Assembly: GCF_030929495.1 (NCBI RefSeq)
Contig: NZ_JAVFWN010000016.1
Location: 62,001-126,000 of the forward strand
DNA: 64,000 nucleotides
Reading direction: 5' to 3'
DNA from: Nocardioides sp. LHD-245
GTDB taxonomy: Bacteria > Actinomycetota > Actinomycetes > Propionibacteriales > Nocardioidaceae
Shown here: positions 23,754 to 33,074 of the stretch, in pieces
Numbering within the stretch: the first letter of the stretch is position 1
Layout: the number at the start of each line of letters is the position of its first letter
Notes under the pieces: model-generated
Told to the model about the DNA's origin: nothing
The model's database searches: none
The model's input: only the letters and a program-made list of their open reading frames with translations
Translations under genes and position numbers: made by a program

Positions 23754-24053
23754 TCAGACGGTGGGTCGCAGGACCTTGGTCCGCAGGACGGACTCGTTGA
23801 GGGTCAGCTGGCGGTCGAGCTCGTCGACGGTCGCCGGAGCGGCCGTCAGCGTGATGATCGCGTAGATGCCTTCGGCGTTCTTCTTGATCTCGTACGCCAG
23901 GCGACGCTTGCCCCACACGTCGACGTTGTCGACCGTGCCGCCGTCGTTGCGGACGACGTTCAGGTACTTGTCGAGCGACGGCTGGACCGTCCGCTCGTCG
24001 AGGCTCGGGTCGAGGATGACCACGACTTCATAGTTGCGCAAAGCGGTCTCCAC
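23754..24053 (-). CDS. rpsF: 30S ribosomal protein S6
   Basis: A 99-residue S6 of normal length: MMALRNYEVVVIL-like start (here METALRNYEVVVILDPSLDE), KRRLAYEIKKNAEGIY and the C-terminal TLNESVLRTKVLRP. It is the first gene of the operon with ssb, rpsR and rplI, with AGAGGAGGTGGAGACC just upstream. S6 pairs with S18 in the small subunit. Confidence 0.98.
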   Translation of the reverse strand: METALRNYEVVVILDPSLDERTVQPSLDKYLNVVRNDGGTVDNVDVWGKRRLAYEIKKNAEGIYAIITLTAAPATVDELDRQLTLNESVLRTKVLRPTV

Positions 24054-24197
24054 CTCCTCTGGACTCAGGCGGCCGCGGACTTTCCACGGCAGGAGGGCCT
24101 TGCTTGCCCGCTGGTTCGGCCCAGCGGACGGTACGGCGCCAGCGGCACCGGACAGGAGAGGTTAACAGCGCGCGGGCAACGGGGCCGAATCGCCACC

Positions 24198-24246
24198 GAC
24201 CCGGCGCAGATGAAGTGGCAACACACGCTGACCCGGCGCAGATGAA
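24198..24246. repeat. 32-bp period repeat, forward units
   Basis: Two copies of GACCCGGCGCAGATGAA (24198-24214 and 24230-24246) spaced exactly 32 bp. They are inverted relative to the units at 24292-24373, so the two groups could pair into a large hairpin or cruciform. They lie in the 335-bp gap between rpsF and the FHA-protease gene. Confidence 0.75.
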
Positions 24247-24291
24247 ACTCGAACAGCGTCCGCTTAGTGCCCGGGTCGGTGCATTCTCGGG

Positions 24292-24373
24292 TTCAGTCCG
24301 CGCCGGGTCGGTGCATTCTCGGGTTCAGTCCGCGCCGGGTCGGTGCGATGTGAGATTCAATCTGCGCCGGGTC
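24292..24373. repeat. 32-bp period repeat, inverted units
   Basis: Three copies of TTCARTCYGCGCCGGGTC (24292-24309, 24324-24341, 24356-24373), each 32 bp apart, with a degenerate copy around 24260-24277. The first two full 32-bp units are identical including the variable part (GGTGCATTCTCGGG). It is the same motif as the forward units, in the other orientation. Confidence 0.75.
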
Positions 24374-24388
24374 GCGGGCCGGCGGGGC

Positions 24389-26398
24389 CTACCCGAACAG
24401 CACCGGGTTGCGGATCGACGAGTCGTCGATGACGAGCACCGCGACCGCGCCCGCCAACCCCTCGGGTACGTCGAGGGAGACCGCCGCGCAGACGTCGTCG
24501 GAGCCGAGGTCCCAGGCGCCGTCCAGCGAGCCGAGCAGCTCCCCGGCGGGGTTGTAGAGCTCGATCGTGAACGGTGTGCCGTCGGGCAGCCCGCTGACCG
24601 CGAAGTGCGCGTACAGGGTGGTCGGGAGCACCACGCCGCTGAGCACCTGCGGGTCGTCCAGGGTGCTGGTCGTCGAGCAGTCGCTGTTGCCGTCGGCGCT
24701 CCAGCCGGCGGGCGAGGCCGTCGCCTGGCCCATCGGGTCGGCGGGCGGCTCCGGCAGGTCGTCGAGGTACGGCGACACGTAGTCGGGGTCGCCGCCATCC
24801 TGGGCGATCTGGACGATGTCGCCGCTCAGGTTGACCGGCCGGATCCGGGCCGAGCCGCCGGTGAAGGCGCCCCCCTCGCCGCTGTCGCCGATGGTCGCCT
24901 CGGTGACGACGGCGCTGTTGACGCCGACCAGCTCGCCGTCGTCGTTGATCGAGGCGCCGCCGGAGTTGCCGGAGCCGATCCGGATGTCGCTGTCGATCCA
25001 GGCCCGGTTGCCGGGGACGGCCGCCTCGGTGAGGAAGGTCGACACGACGCCCCGGGTGACGGTGAGCGCCCGGTCGAGTCCGTCGCCGGAGGCGACGTGG
25101 GCCACCGCGGGGAAGCCCAGCGCGGTGAGCTCGTCGCCGGTGCGCAGGTCGTCGCTGTCGCCGAGCGGGACGGGCGTGGGCAGGTCGAGGTCCTGCTCGT
25201 CGATCTCCTTGCCGTCGGCGTCGGCGGTGATCCGGAGGACCGCGAGGTCCAGGACGCCGTCGGCGACGATCGCCTCCGCGGTGTACGACGGCGCGGCGGG
25301 CTTGTCGTCCTCGGCGGAGGTGAGCGCGACCAGCAGACCCGCCGGGTCGTCGCTCGGGGGCAGCTGGCCCGGGGCGCTGGGCTTGCCGACGTGGGCGTTG
25401 GTGAGGATCAGGCCGTCCTCGCTGATGATCGTGCCGGAGCCGGTGTAGAGCGGATCGCCGCTGTCGTCGACGGCGATGATCAGCACACTCGCCAGCTTGG
25501 CCCGGTCGAGCTCCTGGGTGCTCAGTCCCGCGGTCTCGGACGGACCGCCCCCGCCGCCCGACTCGTCGTCGCCCAGCAGGACCGCCGCGGTGACGCCGCC
25601 GCCGGCCAGGACCAGGGCGGCGACCACCCCGCCGACCACCGCGGCGGTACGCCGGCGCTTCTTCTTCGCGATGGACTTCTGCGCGGCGCCGGCGGCCACG
25701 ATCGGGACCACCTCGACCTCGGCGCCCGCGGTCGGGTGGCCGAGCATGAGCGTGGTCGGGTCCTCGAGCCGGCGCTGGGTGACCCGGTCCTCCTCGAGGA
25801 AGGTGCCGGCACTCGACCGGTCGACGTACCACCAGCCGTCGGGGCGGCCCTCGACCACGCCGTGCAGGCGGGAGACGGACGGGTCGTCGATCACGACCTC
25901 GTTGCCCGGGTCGCGCCCGATCCGGACGACCACCCCGGGCGGGAACCGGCGCGACGTGCCGCCGGCCCGGACGAGCAGCCCGGGTCCGCCGCCGAAGCCC
26001 GGGGCACCGCCGGGGCCCGGACCGACGGGGCCGACGGCGCCCGGCAGCATCGTCTGCTCCAGGGCGGGCGGCGGCATGACCGGGGCGGGCGCGACCGGGC
26101 GGGGGGCCGCTGCCGGGGTCAGCGTCAGCTCCTCGCCGTTGACGCCCCCGCACCGGACCACGATCGGGCCGTTGAGCCGGACCTCGGTCACCCGGTTGCC
26201 CTGGAGGAAGGTCCCGCCGCTGGAGCCGACGTCGACGAGCACCCAGCCGGAGCCGTCCGAGCGGAGCTCGGCGTGCCGACGGGACGCCGAGGGCGCGGTC
26301 AGGAGGATATCGGCGCCGGCGTCGCGACCGATGGTGACGACGCGGGGCTCGTCGAAGGACCAGGTCCGGTCGCCCGCGGAGACGTGGAGGGTGCTCAC
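24389..26398 (-). CDS. Double-FHA, membrane-anchored trypsin-like serine protease
   Basis: A 669-residue protein. Domains in order: FHA 1 (about 1-95, with TIGRDAGADILL and SASRRHAEL), a Pro/Gly linker, and FHA 2 (about 140-225, with RIGRDPGNEVVIDD and VSRLHGVV). Then comes a basic stop-transfer (KKKRRR), one membrane helix (about 250-272), and a trypsin-like domain with H in LTNAHVG, D in VLDLAVLRI and S in GSGNSGGAS. A C-terminal beta-rich domain of about 170 residues follows. The topology puts the FHA domains inside, where they bind phosphothreonine proteins, and the protease outside. The GTG at 26398 lacks a Shine-Dalgarno sequence but has a TACCTT -10-like hexamer six bases upstream, so translation may be leaderless. 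It probably relays Ser/Thr-kinase signals to extracytoplasmic proteolysis. Confidence 0.88.
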   Translation of the reverse strand: MSTLHVSAGDRTWSFDEPRVVTIGRDAGADILLTAPSASRRHAELRSDGSGWVLVDVGSSGGTFLQGNRVTEVRLNGPIVVRCGGVNGEELTLTPAAAPRPVAPAPVMPPPALEQTMLPGAVGPVGPGPGGAPGFGGGPGLLVRAGGTSRRFPPGVVVRIGRDPGNEVVIDDPSVSRLHGVVEGRPDGWWYVDRSSAGTFLEEDRVTQRRLEDPTTLMLGHPTAGAEVEVVPIVAAGAAQKSIAKKKRRRTAAVVGGVVAALVLAGGGVTAAVLLGDDESGGGGGPSETAGLSTQELDRAKLASVLIIAVDDSGDPLYTGSGTIISEDGLILTNAHVGKPSAPGQLPPSDDPAGLLVALTSAEDDKPAAPSYTAEAIVADGVLDLAVLRITADADGKEIDEQDLDLPTPVPLGDSDDLRTGDELTALGFPAVAHVASGDGLDRALTVTRGVVSTFLTEAAVPGNRAWIDSDIRIGSGNSGGASINDDGELVGVNSAVVTEATIGDSGEGGAFTGGSARIRPVNLSGDIVQIAQDGGDPDYVSPYLDDLPEPPADPMGQATASPAGWSADGNSDCSTTSTLDDPQVLSGVVLPTTLYAHFAVSGLPDGTPFTIELYNPAGELLGSLDGAWDLGSDDVCAAVSLDVPEGLAGAVAVLVIDDSSIRNPVLFG

Positions 26399-26464
26399 GC
26401 GAGGAAGGTAATGCCCCGGACGCCCGATCCACGAGTGTCTGCGCCGGTCGATACGGTGGCGACC

Positions 26465-27262
26465 ATGAGCGAGCTGCGCATCGGAGCCCATGTCGACCAG
26501 GCCGATCCGGTCGCGGAGGCGGTCGCCCGCGACGCGCCGCTGGTGCAGTTCTTCCTCGGCAACCCGCAGTCCTACAAGGGCCCCGTCCTGTCGTACGACG
26601 GCGGGCCGGCCGCCCTCCGCGCCGCCGCCGAGGCGGCAGGCGTCGACCTCTACGTGCACGCGCCGTACCTCATCAACGTCGCCACGACCAACAACCGCCA
26701 GCGGATCCCCAGCCGCAAGCTGCTGCAGCAGCACATGGACGCCGCCGCCGAGCTCGGCGCCAAGGGACTGATCGTCCACGGCGGCCACGTCACCGACGAG
26801 GACGACCCGGCGAAGGGCTTCGACAACTGGCGCAAGGCCATCGAGGCCACCGACCTCAAGATCCCGCTGCTCATCGAGAACACCGCGGGTGGCACCAACG
26901 CGATGACCCGCTACCTCGAGCGGATCAAGGGCACCTGGGACGCCATCGCCTCCGCCGAGGGCGCCGACCTGGTCGGCTTCTGCCTGGACACCTGCCACGC
27001 CCACGCCGGCGGCAACGCGCTGGAGACGATCGTCGACGACATCCGCGCGATCACCGGCCGGATCGACCTGGTCCACGCCAACGACAGTCGTGATGCGTTC
27101 GACTCCGGGGCCGACCGGCACGCCAACTTCGGCACGGGCCGGATCGACCCCGACCTGCTCGCGCAGGTCGTCCGCGACGCCGGCGCTCCCGTCGTGTGCG
27201 AGACCCCGGGCGGTGCCGAGGAGCACGTCGCCGACTTCGCCTGGCTGCGCGAGCGGGTCTGA
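26465..27262 (+). CDS. nfo: Endonuclease IV (AP endonuclease)
   Basis: A 265-residue TIM-barrel enzyme of base excision repair that nicks DNA at abasic sites. The metal ligands of the family are visible in order: H in YVHAPYL, H in IVHGGHV, E in PLLIENTAGG, D and H in CLDTCHAHAGG, H in LVHANDSR, D/H in DRHANFGTG and E in VCETPGG. The length and motifs match actinobacterial Nfo. It is divergent from the FHA-protease gene over about 66 bp. Confidence 0.95.
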   Translation: MSELRIGAHVDQADPVAEAVARDAPLVQFFLGNPQSYKGPVLSYDGGPAALRAAAEAAGVDLYVHAPYLINVATTNNRQRIPSRKLLQQHMDAAAELGAKGLIVHGGHVTDEDDPAKGFDNWRKAIEATDLKIPLLIENTAGGTNAMTRYLERIKGTWDAIASAEGADLVGFCLDTCHAHAGGNALETIVDDIRAITGRIDLVHANDSRDAFDSGADRHANFGTGRIDPDLLAQVVRDAGAPVVCETPGGAEEHVADFAWLRERV

Positions 27263-27275
27263 GCCTGTCCGGTCG

Positions 27276-30200
27276 TCACCGGCCGGTCATCAGGTCGAGC
27301 CGTCGTTCGAGCGCCGCCGCGGAGGACCGGAAGCCGGCGACGCTGTCCAGCTTGATCTGCTCGTAGCCGCGGATGCCGTCGGGCAGGTCCACGAGCTCCT
27401 GGACGACGTCCGACGTGGAGCTCCGCAGCTGGACCACGGCCCGCTCCACCAGGTCACGATAGAGCCCGGGAAGCTCCCGTTCGACCCGTCGCACCTCGCC
27501 GCGTCCGAACGGATCGAAGCTGGTGCCCCGCAGGCCCCGGAGCGCGTACAGCACCCGGAAGACGACCCGGAACCACGGTCCCACCGCGATCTTGCGCCGC
27601 ACGCCGAGGGCTCGGAGGATCGGCGGATGCAGGCGGTAGGTGAAGCGTGCGTCCGCACCGAACGTCTCCCGGACCTGCTGGGCGAGCTCGGGGTCGAGGG
27701 AGAGCCGGGCGACCTCGTACTCGTCCTTGTAGGCCATCAGCTTGTACAGCTGACGGGCGTAGGAGTAGGCGAGCCGCCCGGTGGTGCCCAAGGCGTCCCG
27801 CTCCGCTCGCGCCACCCTCTCGACGTCGTGGCGGTAGCGGGCGGCGTAGTCCTTGCTCTGGTAGGCCGTCAGATCCCGCACCCGCGCGTCGAGCAGTCGC
27901 TCCAGGTCGTCGTCGCCCGGGTCGTCGGGTGGCATCAGCGCCTCCCGCTCCGGGGTCCTCGCCCTGGCGGTCATCGCCGCGCGGACGCCGTCCGGATCGG
28001 CGACATAGCGCCGCCCCCACCGGAACGCCTGCAGGTTGCGTGCGACCGCGACGTCGTTGAGCGTGAGGGCCTGCTCCATGGTGGCCGGGCTGATCGGCAG
28101 CGCACCGGCCTGGACCGCCGCTCCGACGAGGAAGACGTTCGCATACTGGTCGTCACCGAGCAGCGCGAGCGCCGCCTCCCGGGCATCGACGACGACGGCA
28201 TGCTCGCGGCGGGTCCGGCTCAGCACGCGCTCCACCGTGGCGCCGATCTCGGGGAAGGCGGAGCTCGGGTCGCTCACCATGCGCCCGGTCGGCACCCGCG
28301 ACGTCGAGAGCACCGCGATGGAGCGGTCCACGGCGGCCGCCTCGAGGTGGGCGTCGTCCGCCGCGACGAGCAGGTCACAGCCCAGATAGAGGTCGCACTG
28401 CCCGGGGTCCACCTTGTTGGCCCCCTGGAAGGGGGTCAGCCCGAGGCGGACGTCGGAGACGACGGCACCGCCCTTCTGCGCCATGCCCATCTGGTCGAGA
28501 CCGCGCACGTACAGGCCTTCGATGGACGCGGCGGTGGCGATGACCTGGGCGATGGTGACGACGCCCGTGCCGCCCATCCCGGTGATGCGCAGGTTGAACC
28601 GGCTCACCCCGACACGCACCTGGGGATTCGGGAGGGACTCCGCCGCGAGGTCGCCGGAGGAGCCCGGAGCCGACGCCGGGAGTCCGCCGGAGGAGCCCGG
28701 CCTGACGCCGATGAAGGACGGGCAGTCCCCGTCGAGGCAGGAGAGGTCGGTGTTGCACGAGGCCTGATGGATCCGGGTCTTGCGGCCGAACTCCGTCTCG
28801 ACCGGCTGGACCGACAGGCAGTTCGACTTGACCCCGCAGTCGCCGCAGCCCTCGCACACCCGCTCGTTGATCATGACCCGCGTCGTCGCCTCGGGGACGC
28901 GGCCTCGCTTCCGCTTGCGGCGGAGCTCGGTCGCGCACTCCTGGTCGTTCACGATCACGGTGACACCGTCGACGCCGGCCAGCTCCTCCTGCACCGCGAC
29001 CAACCTGTCCCGGTGCACGACCTCGACATCACGCGGCAGGCGACTGCGTCGGTACTTCGCGGGATCGTCCGTGGTGATGACCGTCCTGGCGACGCCCTCG
29101 GCGGCCAGCGAGCGCACCAGGTCCGGGACCGACATCACGCCGACCGCCTCCTGGCCACCGGTCATGGCCACCGCGTCGTTGTAGAGGATCTTGTAGGTCA
29201 TCCGCACGCCGGAGGCGATCGCGGCCCGGATCGCCAGACTGGCGGAGTGGTGGAAGGTGCCGTCGCCGACGTTCTGGATCAGGTGCCCTTGTCGCACGAA
29301 GGGAGCCATCCCGATCCAGCTCGCGCCCTCGCCACCCATCTGGGTGAAGCCGATGGCGGTGCCGACCCGCTCCTCGGGCATCAGCGCGGCCAGGGCCGAG
29401 CAGCCGATCCCCATCCCCACCAGCGTGCCCGGGGGCACCTGCGTCGAGCGGTTGTGCGGACATCCCGAGCAGAAGTACGGCGTGCGGCTGGCCATCGGCA
29501 GCAGCGGACGGCCGCCCGCGGGGCCGCCGGCCACCGGCATCCGCCGGTCGCCGGGGAGCCGGGGAGCCAGCACCCGCGCGATCAGTGCGGGTGGGAGGTC
29601 GGCATGGGCGCGGAACAGCTCCGCTCCCTCGGGGGTCCTGCGGCCGCTGACCCGCGGAGCATCCGCACGGCCGTACAGCAGATCCTTGACGGCCGCCTCG
29701 ATGCAGGAGCGCTTCTCCTCGACGACCACGAGCTCGTCGAGCCCCTGCCCGAACCGCTCCACGATCCCCGGCTCCAGCGGGGAGATCATGGCGAGCTTGA
29801 GCAAGCGGATCCCGGTGCCGGCGAGGTCCGAGGGGTCCAGGCCGAGGAGGGTCAGGGCCTGGCACACGTCCAGGTAGGTCGCCCCGGCGGCGACGATGCC
29901 CACCCGCGCGTCCGGATCGCCGGAGATCACGTCGAGCCCGTTGGCCGCCGCGTAGCGGCGGGCGAGCTCGACCCGTTCGTTCATCAGTGACCGCTCCAGC
30001 CGGCCCAGCTGCGGCTGCAGGAAGTGCGCGGACACCTCGTGGACGAACTCGGTGCCGTCGATCTCCCGGCTCGGGACCACCGGCTGGAACGGAGCTTCGC
30101 CCAGTCGGACCGTGGCGGCCCCGTCGACGACATTGGTGGCCAGCTTCAGGCCGGTCCACAGGCCGCAGAACCGCGACATCGCGATCCCGTGCAGACCCAG

Positions 30201-30752
30201 GTCCAAGATGTCCTGCGGGTCGGCGGGAGCCAGCACGGGCATCCCGATCTCCGCCATGGCGACCTCGGAGGCGCTGGGCACGGTCGACGACTTCGCGATC
30301 GAGTCGTCACCGACGAGGACCAGCACGCCACCGTCGGGATCGGCACCCGCGAGATTCCCGTGGCGCAGCGCGTCGGTGGCCCGGTCCAGGCCGGGCGCCT
30401 TCCCGTACCAGATCCCCACGACGCCGTCGGCGGTCCGGTCGGGCGAGGCCGAGGCGAGCTGGGAGCCCAGGACCGCGTCGGCCGCGAGCTCCTCGTTGAC
30501 CGAGGGCCGCAGTACGACGCCCGCCGCCTCCATGAGGGAGGAGCGCCTGGCCATCTCGAGGTCGTAGCCGGCCAGGGGTGAGCCCTCGTAGCCGGCGACC
30601 AGGGTCCGCGTCGCACGACCGGCGGCGGCGTCGATGCGGTGCTGGTCGAGAGGGATCCGGACCAGCGCCTGCAGGCCCGACAGGTGGAGCTCGCCCGATC
30701 GCCGCTCGTAGCGGTCGGCCAGGGCGACGTGCCGGCGGGTGGACGCGCCCAT
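27276..30752 (-). CDS. Fused indolepyruvate ferredoxin oxidoreductase
   Basis: A 1158-residue 2-oxoacid:ferredoxin oxidoreductase of the fused alpha-beta type. It oxidatively decarboxylates aryl- or branched-chain 2-oxoacids to acyl-CoA. The N-terminal pyrimidine domain has ATRTLVAGYEGSPLAGYD. The TPP domain has CSGCPHNRST, MGGEGASWIG and QNVGDGTFHHS. Two-cluster ferredoxin-like cysteines follow (CEGCGDCGVKSNC, then CNTDLSCLDGDCPSF), then the gamma domain ITGMGGTGVVTIAQVIATAA and a C-terminal helical extension of about 300 residues. It is the last gene of the catabolic operon, beginning three bases after the aldolase stop. It could finish degradation of an aromatic amino-acid-derived substrate. 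Confidence 0.93.
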   Translation of the reverse strand: MGASTRRHVALADRYERRSGELHLSGLQALVRIPLDQHRIDAAAGRATRTLVAGYEGSPLAGYDLEMARRSSLMEAAGVVLRPSVNEELAADAVLGSQLASASPDRTADGVVGIWYGKAPGLDRATDALRHGNLAGADPDGGVLVLVGDDSIAKSSTVPSASEVAMAEIGMPVLAPADPQDILDLGLHGIAMSRFCGLWTGLKLATNVVDGAATVRLGEAPFQPVVPSREIDGTEFVHEVSAHFLQPQLGRLERSLMNERVELARRYAAANGLDVISGDPDARVGIVAAGATYLDVCQALTLLGLDPSDLAGTGIRLLKLAMISPLEPGIVERFGQGLDELVVVEEKRSCIEAAVKDLLYGRADAPRVSGRRTPEGAELFRAHADLPPALIARVLAPRLPGDRRMPVAGGPAGGRPLLPMASRTPYFCSGCPHNRSTQVPPGTLVGMGIGCSALAALMPEERVGTAIGFTQMGGEGASWIGMAPFVRQGHLIQNVGDGTFHHSASLAIRAAIASGVRMTYKILYNDAVAMTGGQEAVGVMSVPDLVRSLAAEGVARTVITTDDPAKYRRSRLPRDVEVVHRDRLVAVQEELAGVDGVTVIVNDQECATELRRKRKRGRVPEATTRVMINERVCEGCGDCGVKSNCLSVQPVETEFGRKTRIHQASCNTDLSCLDGDCPSFIGVRPGSSGGLPASAPGSSGDLAAESLPNPQVRVGVSRFNLRITGMGGTGVVTIAQVIATAASIEGLYVRGLDQMGMAQKGGAVVSDVRLGLTPFQGANKVDPGQCDLYLGCDLLVAADDAHLEAAAVDRSIAVLSTSRVPTGRMVSDPSSAFPEIGATVERVLSRTRREHAVVVDAREAALALLGDDQYANVFLVGAAVQAGALPISPATMEQALTLNDVAVARNLQAFRWGRRYVADPDGVRAAMTARARTPEREALMPPDDPGDDDLERLLDARVRDLTAYQSKDYAARYRHDVERVARAERDALGTTGRLAYSYARQLYKLMAYKDEYEVARLSLDPELAQQVRETFGADARFTYRLHPPILRALGVRRKIAVGPWFRVVFRVLYALRGLRGTSFDPFGRGEVRRVERELPGLYRDLVERAVVQLRSSTSDVVQELVDLPDGIRGYEQIKLDSVAGFRSSAAALERRLDLMTGR

Positions 30753-30754
30753 GC

Positions 30755-31522
30755 CTACGCCCCACCCGCCAGGCCGCCGTCCGGGAGGGGGACGGGGGAC
30801 GGCAGCGGATCGGCGGTCAGCACGGTCCTGGCCGACCTGCTCAGATGACGGGCGAGATGGACGTCCCAGTACAGCGCGCAGCAGCTGGCTCCGGCCTGCC
30901 ACACCGACGCGACGTCGGAGGGATCGGGAACACCCCAGCCGAAGGCCACGTCGAGTCCCGCCAGCCTGGTGATCACGTCGTGCATCACCTCGTCGAACCC
31001 GTCGGGCCGGCCGCCCTCCTGCTCGTAGTCGTCGCGCAGGTCCTTGGGCCCCAGCCAGAAGGTCGTCACGCACCGCGCGGCGGCGACCTGCTCGAGGGAC
31101 CGGACCAGGTCCATGGTCTCGACGACGACGCTGACCGCGGGCTCCCGCGCGTAGGAGGTGCCCCACGCCGTGGCCGGCATCACCTGGCGCGGTCGCCTCC
31201 CCGCCGGGGGGTAGGTGAGCCAGGCGCACGCCTGCTGGATCTCCCGCAGCGTACGCACCCGGGGGACCACGATCTCGTCCACGCCCATGTTGGCGAAGGT
31301 CAACAACACGTCCGGCTCGTGGTTCTGCACGCGGACCACGGTCCGCGTGGCGCTGCCCGACAGACGGCCGACCACCTCACCGACCTGGACCGGCGTGAGT
31401 CCGGTGTTCTCGGCGTCGAGCCACAGGAAGTCCAGGCCGGCCTGCGCGACGGAGTCGACCAGCACCGGGTCGACCGAGGAGGTGAGCAGACCCAGCTGGC
31501 GCGACCTCGGTGCGCTAGCCAT
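30755..31522 (-). CDS. HpcH/HpaI-family aldolase or lyase
   Basis: A 255-residue TIM-barrel protein with the family markers DFLWLDAENTGLTPVQ near the N-terminus, VDEIVVPRVRTLREIQQA (about residue 90), and VVETMDLVRSLEQVAA with the metal-binding E. The FWLGPKDLRDDY segment replaces the usual GxxDL motif. Class II aldolases of this family cleave 4-hydroxy-2-oxoacids to pyruvate or glyoxylate and an aldehyde. The ATG at 31522 lies just inside the dimethylformamidase-like gene (8-bp overlap), so it is part of the same operon. Exact substrate unknown. Confidence 0.88.
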   Translation of the reverse strand: MASAPRSRQLGLLTSSVDPVLVDSVAQAGLDFLWLDAENTGLTPVQVGEVVGRLSGSATRTVVRVQNHEPDVLLTFANMGVDEIVVPRVRTLREIQQACAWLTYPPAGRRPRQVMPATAWGTSYAREPAVSVVVETMDLVRSLEQVAAARCVTTFWLGPKDLRDDYEQEGGRPDGFDEVMHDVITRLAGLDVAFGWGVPDPSDVASVWQAGASCCALYWDVHLARHLSRSARTVLTADPLPSPVPLPDGGLAGGA

Positions 31523-33074
31523 CGCTGCCGCCGAGCCGAGAGAGGACGTTGCGGGTGATGCGCGCCACCAGCGGGTCGCCACCCTCCAGCCCGTGGACCC
31601 AATCGGTGCAGCCGGTGGTGAACACCGTGCCTCCCTCCGTATAGACCCCCATCACCGCCTGGCCGTGTCCCAACCGGGCGGCCGCCGGGTCGTCGTCCTC
31701 CTCGGCCCGTTCCGGGTCGACGCCGAGCACGCGCCAACGGGTGTAGGCGAGGTCGGACATCCCGCCGTTGACACCCTGCGTGGTGGGCGGCAGATCGCGC
31801 TGGGCCCAGAGCCGGGCCGGCGAGGTCGCCAGCACCTCGAACGACGTCGGCGTGCCGTCGGCATGGGTGGGGGCGGGCAGCCCGTCGGGGCCGTAGGTGA
31901 GCTCGCACCCGTCCGCCTCGTAGCCGACCACCCCGTGCTTGGCACCGAGCAGGTCGCCGTACCTCAGGTCGGTCCCCTCGAAGACCCAGTGCCCGGGTCG
32001 CCACACGTGGTACCCGCCGGAGCCGCGCGGGGTCGCCTGCCCCGCGCGGACGTAGCCGCCTCGGGTGAAGCTGACCCCGGTCAGCCGGTTCTCCGGCCGG
32101 CCGACGACGCGGTCGGACCACATCCCGCTCTGCAGCGGCGTGCCCCGCTCGGGGTCGGCGGTCGGGGCGGCGTACTTGTAGCAGGTCATCGCGCGACCGT
32201 CGTCCTCGAGGCGGACCTGCCAGAAGACCGCGTTGCCCGTCAGGAAGGCCGCGTTCCCGCCGCCCGCGATGTAGTCCTCCATCGTGTCGCGCATGCCCGC
32301 CGACCAGTACTCGTCGTGTCCGACGCTGAGCACCAGCTGCCGGCCCTGGAGGATCTCCGGGCGCAGCTCGAGATCGGAGCTCACCGCGTAGTCGAACGCG
32401 AAGCCCTCACGCTCGGCCCACGAGATGAAGGGCCGCTCCCACTGGTGGAATCCCGAGCCGTAGCACCACCCGGACACGCGATAGGCGTCGACCATCCCGC
32501 TCTGCTCGTCGAAGTCGGGGTCGTAGCGGCCCATCGCCGTCGCGGCGCGCAGCTGGATGTCCGGCGGGCGCGCCAGGAAGCCGGGCGCGAAGGGTCGCTC
32601 CCAGGACACCCGTACCCCGCCGGTGTAGAGGCTGCGACTGTGGTTCCAGTCGTTGTAGGCGTTGTAGGTCGTGTCGGTCAGCAGGATCAGCGTGCGGGGA
32701 CGCGTGGCCGGAGGCTCGGCGCTGCGGACCACGAAGTACGCCGGCTGATCGAGCTCGTCGAGCGACTTGTCGGCCCAGTTGAACCGGACCTCGTAGTAGC
32801 CCGGGGTCCAGTCGGGCGAGACCTCGATCTCGAAGGAGACCGGCCAGTCGCAGCCACGCTCCCCGACGTCGTCGGGCACCTCGCGGCGATGGCCCTCGAT
32901 GCCACTGCGCGCCCACACGACCCGGCGGTTGGCACCGCGACGGGCGATCTGGACGTCGAAGTGCGAACGCTCCGCGCTGCAGTGCACCCGCACGGTCTGA
33001 CCCGCCACGAAGCTCCGCCCACCGCCGACATAGCCCTCGACGGCCGCCCTGAGCATGTTGTCCGGGGATCTCAC
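31515..33074 (-). CDS. N,N-dimethylformamidase beta-subunit-like protein
   Basis: A 519-residue protein of the DMFase large-subunit family. Markers are DTTYNAYNDWNHSRSLY (134-150), the long catalytic domain with LVLSVGHDEYWSAGMRD (247-263), GGNAAFLTGN and the C-terminal SDLAYTRWRVLG. In characterised DMFase the iron is held by two Tyr and one Glu; the conserved Tyr-rich blocks here are candidates. It is shorter than the roughly 760-residue enzyme and has no small alpha-subunit gene beside it, so it may act on another N-substituted amide. It overlaps the FAD oxidase gene by ATGA. Confidence 0.85.
   Translation of the reverse strand: MRSPDNMLRAAVEGYVGGGRSFVAGQTVRVHCSAERSHFDVQIARRGANRRVVWARSGIEGHRREVPDDVGERGCDWPVSFEIEVSPDWTPGYYEVRFNWADKSLDELDQPAYFVVRSAEPPATRPRTLILLTDTTYNAYNDWNHSRSLYTGGVRVSWERPFAPGFLARPPDIQLRAATAMGRYDPDFDEQSGMVDAYRVSGWCYGSGFHQWERPFISWAEREGFAFDYAVSSDLELRPEILQGRQLVLSVGHDEYWSAGMRDTMEDYIAGGGNAAFLTGNAVFWQVRLEDDGRAMTCYKYAAPTADPERGTPLQSGMWSDRVVGRPENRLTGVSFTRGGYVRAGQATPRGSGGYHVWRPGHWVFEGTDLRYGDLLGAKHGVVGYEADGCELTYGPDGLPAPTHADGTPTSFEVLATSPARLWAQRDLPPTTQGVNGGMSDLAYTRWRVLGVDPERAEEDDDPAAARLGHGQAVMGVYTEGGTVFTTGCTDWVHGLEGGDPLVARITRNVLSRLGGSDG

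Noticed and set aside
24198..24373. CRISPR array.
   Set aside because: Repeats of about 17 bp with 32-bp total period, present in both orientations and with two identical whole units, do not fit repeat-spacer structure, and no cas gene is near.
27090..29990. A 966-codon plus-strand open frame across the indolepyruvate oxidoreductase gene.
   Set aside because: It is composed of Arg/Gly/Pro-rich shadow sequence opposite a clearly coding gene. High-GC DNA keeps antisense frames open.
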